DNA from: ZC4RG29 sp035304385 | GTDB taxonomy: Bacteria; Bacteroidota; Bacteroidia; Cytophagales; Cyclobacteriaceae | Length of the DNA stretch: 64,000 bases | NCBI GenBank assembly: GCA_035304385.1 | Contig: DATGQD010000018.1 | Span: forward strand, 27,578-91,577 | Reading direction: 5' to 3' | Part shown: one piece after another, positions 42,724 through 50,738 of the stretch | Layout: each line of letters begins with the position of its first letter | Numbering within the stretch: the first letter of the stretch is position 1 | Translations under genes and position numbers: made by a program | Notes under the pieces: generated by a model | The model's database searches: none | What the model was told of the DNA's origin: nothing | Seen by the model: the letters and a program-made list of their open reading frames with translations, nothing else

Positions 42724-43200
42724 ATGGTCCCGGAAATCGACAAAATATACGGAAACCGGGTCAGGGTCCGGGCCTGTGGTATTTGCTGGGACGGCGATCG
42801 GGTGTTGGTTGTGAATCACAAAAGCCTCACCGGTGGCGCCTTTTGGGCGCCTCCAGGCGGCGGAGTTGAGTTTGGAGCCAGCGTTCCTGAGACCATTGAA
42901 CGGGAATTCCGGGAGGAAACCGGCCTGGAGGTGGTTGCCGGCAGACACATGTGTGTTTTCGAGTACCTAAACGCGCCCCTGCACGCCGTAGAACTGTTTT
43001 TCGAGGTGGAGCGGCGGGGCGGAGCACTGAGGACCGGTACGGATCCGGAGTTGCCTCCGGAGGGCCAGATCATTACGGATGTGCGGTTCATGTCGTTCGA
43101 TGAACTGCAGACCGTGGATGCCGAAGAAAAACACGGCATCTTCCGCGTTTTCAGCACGCCGGACAAGCTGAAAACCGCTCAGGGATACTGGAAAATATAA
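42724..43200 (+). CDS. Nudix hydrolase
   Basis: 158 residues. The Nudix box falls in GGGVEFGASVPETIEREFRE followed by ETGLEV, with the REFREETGL core intact; the first Glu of the consensus is replaced by Ala. Upstream, VRACGICWDGDRVLVVNHK is the usual first strand pair. The protein should cleave a nucleoside diphosphate linked to another group; the substrate is not readable. Isolated between DUF1573 and the pilin-like gene. Confidence 0.88.
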   Translation: MVPEIDKIYGNRVRVRACGICWDGDRVLVVNHKSLTGGAFWAPPGGGVEFGASVPETIEREFREETGLEVVAGRHMCVFEYLNAPLHAVELFFEVERRGGALRTGTDPELPPEGQIITDVRFMSFDELQTVDAEEKHGIFRVFSTPDKLKTAQGYWKI

Positions 43201-43221
43201 AACCGCCGCCACTGGATCATG

Positions 43222-43253
43222 TTGCGATTTAACGGCCAAAATCTTTATAATTG
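43222..43253 (+). promoter_or_regulatory. Possible promoter of the pilin-like gene
   Basis: TTG at 43222-43224, 21-base spacer, TATAATTG at 43246-43253, one base off TAnnTTTG and 20 bases before the ATG. Confidence 0.45.
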
Positions 43254-43273
43254 TAACTCTTAAACCTGTAGGA

Positions 43274-44089
43274 ATGAACCTTACCAAAATTGTATCGATC
43301 GTACTCTTTCTGGTCGCAGCTGCCCTCGCGGGATACCTGTGGAACAGCATCAGAAGTACGATCAAACACCAGGAATCCATCAAGATCACCGAAAAACAGA
43401 TCACCGATAAACTTCAGGTAATCCGGGAAGCACAAAAGGTTTTCCGCGAGCAACACGGACGATACACGTCCGACTGGGATTCGTTGATCAACTTTGTCCA
43501 GTACGCAGAAGTTCCGATCACCGTTCGAACCGAAACGATCATCCCGCTGAGCTACGGCCGGGATAGTATCCACGTGCAGATTGACACACTCGGATTCGTA
43601 TCGGCGAAAGACCGGATCTTCAAGAAGACCACGACGATCAATGCCGCTGACGACGGCACGTTTCTCGGTTTCGCAGTTAATGTAGGCGACGAAGTTGTGA
43701 AGCAGGCGAAATCATATTCACTACGACGCGAAAGCAACAACCGCGTGGAAGATTTTGTGTTCCTCGACAAAGGAACGATCAGCGGGCTGGCTAACATCAA
43801 GCCCGGCGATAAGGTCACCAAAGGACAGTATCTTATTACGCTGTGGGATTACCAGTTCGACCCCAATCTCGATATCGCGAGCCTGAATATCGTACCCGGA
43901 TCGGACGGCAAGGAATTCGGAATCTTCACCGGCAAGATAGACCGTAACGGTATACTGGTAGACGTCATTCACGTGTGGGATCCGGACCCTGTCAATCCTG
44001 CCCGAAAGGCTACCAACGAAGCAAGGAACAGACAACCTCTCCAATTCGGATCGAAGACAGACGTCAACACGTCCGGTAACTGGGAATAA
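43274..44089 (+). CDS. Pilin-like single-helix membrane protein, function unknown
   Basis: 271 residues. One N-terminal membrane helix (IVSIVLFLVAAALAGYLW) runs into a charged amphipathic helix, IRSTIKHQESIKITEKQITD, then LQVIREAQKVFREQHGRYTS followed by DWDSLINFV. This last segment is very like the helix-to-head turn of type IV pilins and pseudopilins (the A-Q-x-x-[YF]-x-x-x-x-G-x-Y-T pattern). No prepilin cleavage motif (G/FTLIE) is present. The rest is beta-rich with no known motif. The next gene, DUF3822, starts one base after the stop, so the pair is surely cotranscribed. I do not recognise a named family. Confidence 0.75.
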   Translation: MNLTKIVSIVLFLVAAALAGYLWNSIRSTIKHQESIKITEKQITDKLQVIREAQKVFREQHGRYTSDWDSLINFVQYAEVPITVRTETIIPLSYGRDSIHVQIDTLGFVSAKDRIFKKTTTINAADDGTFLGFAVNVGDEVVKQAKSYSLRRESNNRVEDFVFLDKGTISGLANIKPGDKVTKGQYLITLWDYQFDPNLDIASLNIVPGSDGKEFGIFTGKIDRNGILVDVIHVWDPDPVNPARKATNEARNRQPLQFGSKTDVNTSGNWE

Positions 44090-44090
44090 T

Positions 44091-44978
44091 TTGCAGACCA
44101 CTGGCCTTCAGTATAAGCTGATTAAAAAAATCAAGGACGAGCGGTTTGACGAGGAAAACCTTCACCTTTACAACCTGCTCATCCACATTGGCCTGCGCGA
44201 CTTCCAGGTAGCGGTAGTCGGTGCGGCCGAGCAGCGGCTGTTGTGGCTTGAGGATTACGTGCTTCCGAGCGTACAACAGCACAAAGATCTCATGTCGGTG
44301 ATCGACCTGATCTTCGACTCCCACGAACTGCTCAAAGCAGGCTTCTGGAACCAGGTGAAAGTATCGGTTAAGAATGCGAAGTTCGCGCAGGTTCCCGACA
44401 CGCTGTTCGTTCCGGATGCGGCTGGTGACTACCTCGGCTTTAATGCCGATACGGACACAGCCACCGAAGACGTACTGTACGTCAACAACCCCAGGGCAGA
44501 GGCCAAAACAGTATTTGCAATAGCGCGCGACCTCCGCGAGTGGATTACGCGTGTTTATCCTTCACGTCAGCCGGTGTTCCTGCACCAGTCGGCGTGCCTG
44601 ATCGAAAGCGTGATGGAATACGCATCCTCGCGCGAGGACAACCCGCTGTATATTTTCATCGACCGGTTTAAGCTGCACATCCTGTCCTGTACGGATAACC
44701 GCCTGGTGTTCTACAACCAGTTCGTGATCAAACAATTCTCGGACTACGTGCGGTATATCATGATGGTGATGAAGACGCTGAACATGGACCAACAGACCAG
44801 CCAGGTCGTGCTGTGGGGTTATCTGGGAAAGAACTCGCCGCACTATCACGAGTTCTACAAGTACATCAACAACGTAATGTTCGGCGCGCGTCCACGTTTC
44901 CTGCAGTTCGGATACCCCTTCGACGAAATCCAGGACCACCAATACCTGGACCTCTACGGCATGCACCTCCTCGAATAG
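44091..44978 (+). CDS. DUF3822 protein, actin-like (ASKHA) fold predicted
   Basis: 295 residues, cytoplasmic, no membrane segment. It belongs to DUF3822 of Bacteroidota. The pattern of two half-domains fits the actin-like ATPase fold of PilM and GspL: ALLHIGLRDFQVAVV-type strands at the start, and later YIFIDRFKLHILSCTDNRLV, FYNQFVIKQFSDYVRYIMMV, MKTLNMDQQTSQVVLWGYLG. Only a TTG codon is available near the start, one base after the upstream TAA; the next in-frame ATG would cut the first domain. It follows the pilin-like gene and precedes coaD by 3 bases. ATP-binding residues cannot be confirmed. Confidence 0.8.
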   Translation: MQTTGLQYKLIKKIKDERFDEENLHLYNLLIHIGLRDFQVAVVGAAEQRLLWLEDYVLPSVQQHKDLMSVIDLIFDSHELLKAGFWNQVKVSVKNAKFAQVPDTLFVPDAAGDYLGFNADTDTATEDVLYVNNPRAEAKTVFAIARDLREWITRVYPSRQPVFLHQSACLIESVMEYASSREDNPLYIFIDRFKLHILSCTDNRLVFYNQFVIKQFSDYVRYIMMVMKTLNMDQQTSQVVLWGYLGKNSPHYHEFYKYINNVMFGARPRFLQFGYPFDEIQDHQYLDLYGMHLLE

Positions 44979-44981
44979 CCT

Positions 44982-45437
44982 ATGAAGAAGATTGCCCTCT
45001 TCCCCGGCTCGTTCGATCCCTTTACCAAAGGACATGAAGACATCGTCCTGCGCGGGCTTAACTTGTTCGACGAGATCATCATAGCGTTAGGGCACAATAC
45101 ACGGAAGACGACGCGTTATTTCGAACTGGATTACATGATTGAAAAGATCCGGTCGACGTTCGTCGATTATCCGGCCATCACCGTTGAGACTTTCCAGGAA
45201 CTCACCGCGGAATTCGCCCGCAGACATGGAGCACGGTTTATACTCAGGGGACTGCGAAACACAACAGATTTCGAGTACGAAAACAGCATATCACAGGTAA
45301 ACAGATACCTCAACAACGAACTTGAGTCTGTGTTCCTGATCACTTCTCCGGAATACGCGGCCATCAACTCCTCGATCATCAGAGAAGTGCATCAGTATGG
45401 CGGCAACGTGTCTGAGTTTTTGCCCTACAAACTCTGA
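44982..45437 (+). CDS. coaD: Phosphopantetheine adenylyltransferase
   Basis: Penultimate step of coenzyme A synthesis. 151 residues. The nucleotidyltransferase motif is T15-K-G-H18 in LFPGSFDPFTKGHEDIV; RFILRGLRNTTDFEYE and SPEYAAINSSIIREVHQYGG are the other family signatures. It starts 3 bases after DUF3822 and overlaps the converging Nudix gene by 13 bases. Confidence 0.96.
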   Translation: MKKIALFPGSFDPFTKGHEDIVLRGLNLFDEIIIALGHNTRKTTRYFELDYMIEKIRSTFVDYPAITVETFQELTAEFARRHGARFILRGLRNTTDFEYENSISQVNRYLNNELESVFLITSPEYAAINSSIIREVHQYGGNVSEFLPYKL

Positions 45438-46120
45438 GGGGGAATCTTCAATTCGAACAAAGCGTAGTATTGCTGGAACACGTAGCTGATCGACTCGTAA
45501 GAGTGATCCAAAGCGTGGTAAACTTCCTTCTTACGCATCCATCGCACTTCTTCGATGTCCTCATCGGTGTTTGGCTTCATGCGACTGTCATCCACAAGGT
45601 CCATTGCATACCACCGCGTCTTCTTCAGCATAGGGCGCCGGTTCATGGTATAGGTGTGCCATGTGGTGCAAATCTTACGATCGAGTTTAACCGTGATGTT
45701 GCATTCTTCTTCAATTTCGCGAACAGCCGTCTCCTTGTAACGTTCCCCCTTCTCCTTCTTCCCTTTGGGTAAATCCCACTTTTTGAGGCGATAGATCATG
45801 AGGAATTTTTCCTTCTTCCGCACCAGTCCGCCAGCGGCCTTGATCACCTTGAACTTCTTCTTGAAATAGGCCACCACCTTGTCGTAATCCGGAATGGATA
45901 AGTAGAGCGACAATAAGGCTGTGGGGACATTCGAGTTCAGATAATCCAGGATGGTGTCGATGTCACGTTCCCTGACATTGCGGATGTGAACGTGATTAAT
46001 GAGCATGGCGCGGGAGATGGGGTCGGCGGTGGCATCTATGCTAACGTTGACATGCCCCGGATCCGGCTCCTCGTTACCCTTCATCCACCGGACGGGGATA
46101 TCGTTGATGAAGACAATCAT
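45425..46120 (-). CDS. Nudix domain protein with N-terminal extension
   Basis: 231 residues. About 95 N-terminal residues of unknown type (MIVFINDIPVRWMKGNEEPD and VIAYFKKKF-like strands) precede a Nudix domain: KAAGGLVRKKEKFLMIYRLK, then the box GKKEKGERYKETAVREIEEE followed by CNI, where the usual late Gly is Asn. This architecture occurs widely in Bacteroidota. Substrate unknown. The start lies one base from the reading frame leading to pyrE, back to back. Confidence 0.85.
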   Translation of the reverse strand: MIVFINDIPVRWMKGNEEPDPGHVNVSIDATADPISRAMLINHVHIRNVRERDIDTILDYLNSNVPTALLSLYLSIPDYDKVVAYFKKKFKVIKAAGGLVRKKEKFLMIYRLKKWDLPKGKKEKGERYKETAVREIEEECNITVKLDRKICTTWHTYTMNRRPMLKKTRWYAMDLVDDSRMKPNTDEDIEEVRWMRKKEVYHALDHSYESISYVFQQYYALFELKIPPQSL

Positions 46121-46284
46121 TGAAATTCTGGTTATACCGCCACCATGTTCGCAAAAGAATAAATAATTTCCTCGCGGGCAAGCATCCCGCGCGTTTTTTG
46201 CCGGCTGGTTTCCAAAAAGCTGGAAACCAAATTATTGGAGACGTGCCCCCGTTTTTATTTTCGCCAAAACCCTATATTTCGGCC

Positions 46285-46935
46285 ATGCCAATTATTAAAG
46301 TGCAGGAGCGGACGGCAGCCCGGATCGCCTCGCTCCTTCTTCAGATAGAAGCCATTAAACTCAACGTAGAAAGGCCGTTTACCTGGAGTTCCGGGTGGAA
46401 ATCTCCCATTTATTGCGACAACCGCCTTTCCCTTTCCTATCCCGACGTTCGCCGCGAAATCAAGGAAGGGTTGGTGGAAGCCATCCAGGAAAATTATTTC
46501 ACCGCAGAAGTCATCGCCGGCGTAGCCACCGCGGGCATACCCCAGGCAGCGCTCGTCGCCGAAGCCCTGAACCTCCCCCTGATCTATGTGCGGTCTAAGC
46601 CCAAGGACCATGGCATGGAAAACCTTGTAGAAGGCCGCATTGTGAAGGGGCACCGCGCCGTCGTCGTTGAAGACCTGGTTTCCACCGGCGGAAGTTCACT
46701 GCGGGCCGTGCAGGCACTCCGCGATCGCGACGTACAGGTGTTGGGTATGGTCTCCGTGTTCAACTACGGATTCGACGTCGCCAGCAAGAACTTCTACGAA
46801 GCGAACACTTCATTGATCTGCCTTTCCGACTACAGCCACCTGCTGCGCTATGCAATCGACCAGAAATACATTACCCAGGAGCAGCTGGTCTCGCTGAAAG
46901 CATGGCGGGTAGATCCGGCCAATTGGAGGAGATAA
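46285..46935 (+). CDS. pyrE: Orotate phosphoribosyltransferase
   Basis: Makes orotidine monophosphate from orotate and PRPP in pyrimidine synthesis. 216 residues. KLNVERPFTWSSGWKSPIYC is the conserved entry, GVATAGIPQAALVAEAL binds substrate and the PRPP loop is VVVEDLVSTGGSS at 127-139. The frame is open upstream to 46120, but homology starts at MPIIKVQERTAARIASLLLQ. A TATATTTC near 46273 may be its -7 box. Divergent from the Nudix gene; no other pyr gene nearby. Confidence 0.96.
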   Translation: MPIIKVQERTAARIASLLLQIEAIKLNVERPFTWSSGWKSPIYCDNRLSLSYPDVRREIKEGLVEAIQENYFTAEVIAGVATAGIPQAALVAEALNLPLIYVRSKPKDHGMENLVEGRIVKGHRAVVVEDLVSTGGSSLRAVQALRDRDVQVLGMVSVFNYGFDVASKNFYEANTSLICLSDYSHLLRYAIDQKYITQEQLVSLKAWRVDPANWRR

Positions 46936-46988
46936 TCGCACAGCAGACCCGTGATCGCTTTACGATTAGTGTTTGAATAATTTACCGC

Positions 46989-47570
46989 CTACTTTTTCTC
47001 CAGCCACGACGCCGTGATCTCATTGAGCGCTCTTACCTTCTCCTTAAAGTCGCCGGCGATGCGGTCGCGGATGCGGTTCATGTTCGATAGCAATTCATCG
47101 GCTTCCTCGGGGAGGGCGGCTTCGAAGAATTCGCGGATACGTCGGGCAATGGTCGGCGACTTACCGTTGGTGGAGATGCCGATTCGAAGATTTCCTTTAG
47201 TCACGATCGACCCCAGGTAGAAGTCGCACAAATCCGGCGTGTCGGCCACATTGACGAGAAGACCGCGCTTACGCGTTTCCTCACGGATTTGCGCGTGCAG
47301 CGCCGGGTCGTCGGTAGCCAGCATCACGAGGTCTGCGCCAACGAGATCAGAACGACGAAATTTTCTGGGAATAAGCCGCACCTTTGGATGTGATGACGCC
47401 AGGTCGCGTACCGGCTCGGAGATCAGGGGGGCGACCACCGTAATCCGCGCATCGGGACTGCTCTTGAGCAGTGCGGTGAGCTTTTCCAGGCCGACATTGC
47501 CCGCCCCGACGAGGAGCGTATGCAACTCCTCCAGCTTGAGAAAAACCGGGAATAAGCGATTCTGTTCCAT
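46989..47570 (-). CDS. Precorrin-2 dehydrogenase / sirohydrochlorin ferrochelatase (Met8/CysG-N type)
   Basis: 193 residues. NAD-binding HTLLVGAGNVGLEKLTALLK, then LLVNVADTPDLCDFYLGSIV and IGISTNGKSPTIARRIREFF, the motifs of the N-terminal half of CysG. It oxidises precorrin-2 to sirohydrochlorin and can insert iron, giving siroheme. It is the third gene of the leftward operon with the methyltransferase (5-base gap) and the sulfite reductase that needs siroheme, which explains the grouping. Whether it does the chelatase step cannot be read from sequence. Confidence 0.93.
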   Translation of the reverse strand: MEQNRLFPVFLKLEELHTLLVGAGNVGLEKLTALLKSSPDARITVVAPLISEPVRDLASSHPKVRLIPRKFRRSDLVGADLVMLATDDPALHAQIREETRKRGLLVNVADTPDLCDFYLGSIVTKGNLRIGISTNGKSPTIARRIREFFEAALPEEADELLSNMNRIRDRIAGDFKEKVRALNEITASWLEKK

Positions 47571-47575
47571 GAAGA

Positions 47576-48349
47576 TTACTGGGCGGAGCGAAGTATGTCT
47601 CGGAGTTCCGCGTCTTTAGCAAACCGAACCACGTCGCCAACGACGATGACGGCTGGAGATGCGAGTCCGGCACGTGTAGCCTCTTCTGCAATCGTAGAGA
47701 CGGTACCGGTAACCGACCGCTGATCCGGGAGCGTGCCGTTTTGAATAATAGCAACCGGTGTAGCAGACTTACCGTGCGCTTCAAAAATGCGCATGATCTC
47801 ATCGATCCTGGACATGCCCATGAGGATGACCACGGTAGCACTCGACTGAGCGGCCAGGCGCAAGTCTTCAGACACACTGCCAGACCGTGTCGTCCCGGTC
47901 ACCACCCAGAAGCTGTCGCTCACCCCCCGGCAGGTAAGCGGAATATCCAGTGCGGAAGGAACCGCAAGGGCGCTGCTGACGCCCGGAACGACGTTTACCT
48001 CAATGCCGCGGGAAAGTGCGAATTCAATTTCCTCCTGCCCCCGGCCGAACACGAACGGATCTCCGCCCTTCAACCTCACCACGTGGCCGTAGCGAAGGGC
48101 GAAGTCGACCATGAGTGTATTGATCTCATCCTGGCGAAAGGAATGGGCACCCGCACGCTTGCCCACGGACCACGCGGGCACGTCGGCAGGAATCATTTCG
48201 AGCAAGGCTTCGGAGACGAGCGCGTCATATAACACCACGTCAGCGGATTGCAATACGCGGAGACCCTTGATCGTCAGTAATTCGGGATCACCGGGTCCGG
48301 CGCCGATCAGCGTGATCCGCGGTGTGCCATGTCCGGCTTGTTGGCTCAT
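47576..48349 (-). CDS. cobA: Uroporphyrinogen-III C-methyltransferase
   Basis: Methylates uroporphyrinogen III twice to precorrin-2, the first step to siroheme. 257 residues. ITLIGAGPGDPELLTIKGLR is the SAM-binding start, then VRLKGGDPFVFGRGQEEIEF, VVPGVSSALAVPSALDIPLT and the VILMGMSRIDEIMRIF region. It overlaps the upstream sulfite reductase gene by 4 bases (ATGA) and precedes the dehydrogenase gene by 5. The symbol sumT/cysG is equally used. Confidence 0.95.
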   Translation of the reverse strand: MSQQAGHGTPRITLIGAGPGDPELLTIKGLRVLQSADVVLYDALVSEALLEMIPADVPAWSVGKRAGAHSFRQDEINTLMVDFALRYGHVVRLKGGDPFVFGRGQEEIEFALSRGIEVNVVPGVSSALAVPSALDIPLTCRGVSDSFWVVTGTTRSGSVSEDLRLAAQSSATVVILMGMSRIDEIMRIFEAHGKSATPVAIIQNGTLPDQRSVTGTVSTIAEEATRAGLASPAVIVVGDVVRFAKDAELRDILRSAQ

Positions 48350-50463
48350 TTGACTTCAACGCTTACCCGCTGATTCTCACGGAATGCCAGAACATCCTTG
48401 AGAAACTTTTTCGAGTCGTTCATGTATTGCAGCGCAAAAGCTGCAGACGGTTCGTTCTGGTTGATGCGCAGCACGAAATCCCTGAAGTTACCTACGTCGG
48501 GGAAGGCGCCGGTTTCTACAAAGTTCTTATGGAACTCGTCCATAACCTGAATTTGCGTGCTGACGCGAATGTCATTCGTGAGCAGCAACGCCTTCGCTGT
48601 ATTGATGAAGGCGCCGTAGCTATGATATATGGAGTCGGCATACTGTTCTGTGTCGAGCGACTCCGCCGCCCAGCCCAAACGCTCCTCGCTTTCATACAGC
48701 AGCGTGGAGACCAGGTCTATAATAACACCGGCGCACTCTCCTGTCGCTGTGTGAAGGATGAAGTTGCGATCTTCCATCCAGTCGACATACTCGTCCGGAT
48801 CGATGCTGGAGAGGTCGCCCAGCGGTTTCAACAGATCGTAAAAGTATTTGCGTCCGCCAATGCGCTGGTAGTAGTTGTGGTAGTACTCTCCCTCCTGCGC
48901 GTTGGTGTCGTAGTCGTCAAGAATAAGCCTCAAAGCCGCTATACCGCGCTTGCTGGGAATCTTAATGACCTTTTCTGCGATGATACCCTGACCATCGGAA
49001 AGTCTGGCGCCGCCGAGGAGCACCACGAGTGCCGGCAGCACGCCGCCTTTCCCATCCTTAACCGAGCTACCGTGGAAGCCAATGCTGGCGATGGTATGCT
49101 GGCCGCAGGAGTTGGGGCATCCACTGATCTTGATCTTGATGTCGTTGTTAAAGATCAAGTCCGGATATTCTTCCTTGATTACTTTTTCGAGGGCAGCAGC
49201 GACACCATAGCTGCTGGAGATTCCAAGATTACAGGTATCCGATCCAGGGCATGCCGTAATATCGGCGACACTGTCGAAGCCCGGTTCCGCCAGTCCTAAT
49301 TCATCCAGGGCAGCGAAAAGATGCGGAAGCGCTTTTTCGCGAACGAAACGAATGAGGTATCCCTGGTTGACGGTGACGCGCAGTTCGTTCGCCGCATACT
49401 TGTCTACGATGTCAGCAAACTTGCGCGCCTGGTCCGAAGATATATTTCCTAACGTCACCTTCACATATACGCCGAAGTATCCTTCCTGCTTCTGCGCGAT
49501 GACGTTGGTCGTTTTCCAGTCTTCAAATTTTTTCTCATCAATTACCGGACGTGCCACACCGTTCAACTCGGGGGCTATTACAGGAGGAGGAAGGATGTTG
49601 CGATCGAACTTGTACGTATGCACGCTCAACGCCTTGCTCTCCTCTTCGAGCAATTCCATAAACCGCTCAAGGCCGAGGTTCTCCAGCAGGAACTTGAAGC
49701 GGGCCTTCATGCGCCGCGTCCGTTCGCCGTAGCGGTCGAATACCCTCAACACGCCTTCGATAAAAGGAATGACCTTGTCTTCGTGAAGGAAATCATAAAC
49801 GGGTACGGCCAGGTAGGGATTGGCGCCCAGCCCACCCGCGATATATACCTTAAAACCACGCTCGTTGTCGCGTATTTTGGGAATAAGGCCGACATCGTGT
49901 ATGTAGGCGTAGGCGGTATCCTCGTCGCTGGCGCTGAATGATATCTTGAACTTGCGACCCATATCCTGGCAGATCGGATTGCGCAGGAAATATTTAAACG
50001 TCTCGTATGCATAAGGCGATACATCGAACGGCTCATTCGGATCAACACCGGCCGTCGCTGATGCCGTTACGTTGCGTACCGTGTTGCCGCAGGCTTCACG
50101 GATCGTTACCCCATCTTCTTCAAGACGCGTCCACAGTTCCGGTGTACGGTCGAGACTGACGTGGTGGATTTGAATGTCCTGCCGGGTCGTCGCGTGCAGG
50201 TTACTGCTCGCATATTCATCGGAAATGTCAGCGATGCGCCGCAGCTGTTGCGTTGTCAGGCGACCAAAAGGAAGCTTAATGCGAACCATTTGCACGCCGG
50301 GCTGGCGCTGTCCGTAAATGCCTCGCGAAAGTCGCAGGCTTCTGAACTTGTCATCGTCCAGATTGCCCTCGCGGAATAAACGGATTTGCCGCTCGAGACG
50401 AATTATATCCTCCTGGACCACAGGGTTGTTGATATCTTCCAGTTCGGTTCGAAAGCTTCGCAT
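48346..50463 (-). CDS. Siroheme nitrite/sulfite reductase fused to a HEPN-like C-terminal domain
   Basis: 705 residues. The two-fold ferredoxin-like/sulfite reductase body holds the siroheme-[4Fe-4S] cysteines C405 and C411 (TACPGSDTCNLG) and C449 and C453 (SGCPNSCGQH). The first half has the siroheme-side Arg region LHATTRQDIQIHHV. It reduces sulfite to sulfide (nitrite is an alternative), fitting the two downstream siroheme genes. From about 575 comes a helical extension, TGECAGVIIDLVSTLLYESE onward to YHSYGAFINTAKALLLTND, resembling a HEPN domain but lacking the R-x4-6-H nuclease motif. The start at 50463 is chosen over a TTG 24 codons earlier. cysH and cysDN are not in the window. Confidence 0.85.
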   Translation of the reverse strand: MRSFRTELEDINNPVVQEDIIRLERQIRLFREGNLDDDKFRSLRLSRGIYGQRQPGVQMVRIKLPFGRLTTQQLRRIADISDEYASSNLHATTRQDIQIHHVSLDRTPELWTRLEEDGVTIREACGNTVRNVTASATAGVDPNEPFDVSPYAYETFKYFLRNPICQDMGRKFKISFSASDEDTAYAYIHDVGLIPKIRDNERGFKVYIAGGLGANPYLAVPVYDFLHEDKVIPFIEGVLRVFDRYGERTRRMKARFKFLLENLGLERFMELLEEESKALSVHTYKFDRNILPPPVIAPELNGVARPVIDEKKFEDWKTTNVIAQKQEGYFGVYVKVTLGNISSDQARKFADIVDKYAANELRVTVNQGYLIRFVREKALPHLFAALDELGLAEPGFDSVADITACPGSDTCNLGISSSYGVAAALEKVIKEEYPDLIFNNDIKIKISGCPNSCGQHTIASIGFHGSSVKDGKGGVLPALVVLLGGARLSDGQGIIAEKVIKIPSKRGIAALRLILDDYDTNAQEGEYYHNYYQRIGGRKYFYDLLKPLGDLSSIDPDEYVDWMEDRNFILHTATGECAGVIIDLVSTLLYESEERLGWAAESLDTEQYADSIYHSYGAFINTAKALLLTNDIRVSTQIQVMDEFHKNFVETGAFPDVGNFRDFVLRINQNEPSAAFALQYMNDSKKFLKDVLAFRENQRVSVEVK

Positions 50464-50553
50464 ATACTGCCGATTATCGTTTTTGTTAGTGGTGTTTACC
50501 TTTTTTCCAACGGAGCATTTCCGTTTCGGTTGCAAACTATAGTTAGTCTACCG

Positions 50554-50584
50554 TAAAAGTAGAGTAATTTCAATTTTGCTCCAA
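50554..50584 (-). promoter_or_regulatory. Promoter of the sulfite reductase operon
   Basis: Minus strand: TTG (50582-50584), 20-base spacer, TACTTTTA (50554-50561). A second possible -7, TATAGTTTG, lies at about 50537-50545. The rest of 50464-50738 is an A+T-rich gap with no gene. Confidence 0.5.
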
Positions 50585-50738
50585 CATTTAAATATCTTTT
50601 CACTGCACTCGTTTTCGTAAGCGGCGGCCCTAACATTTGTTTGCAAAAGGGCACGAATCATTAATACGCTGCAAATCAAAAAGATGACCACGCCTTAATC
50701 AAAATATTATAATTTGGATCGTTTATAAGCGACCGACC

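Noticed and set aside
48322..49299. 325-codon open frame antisense to the sulfite reductase gene
   Set aside because: No family resemblance; the minus strand encodes the iron-sulfur cysteines and overlaps cobA as an operon should.
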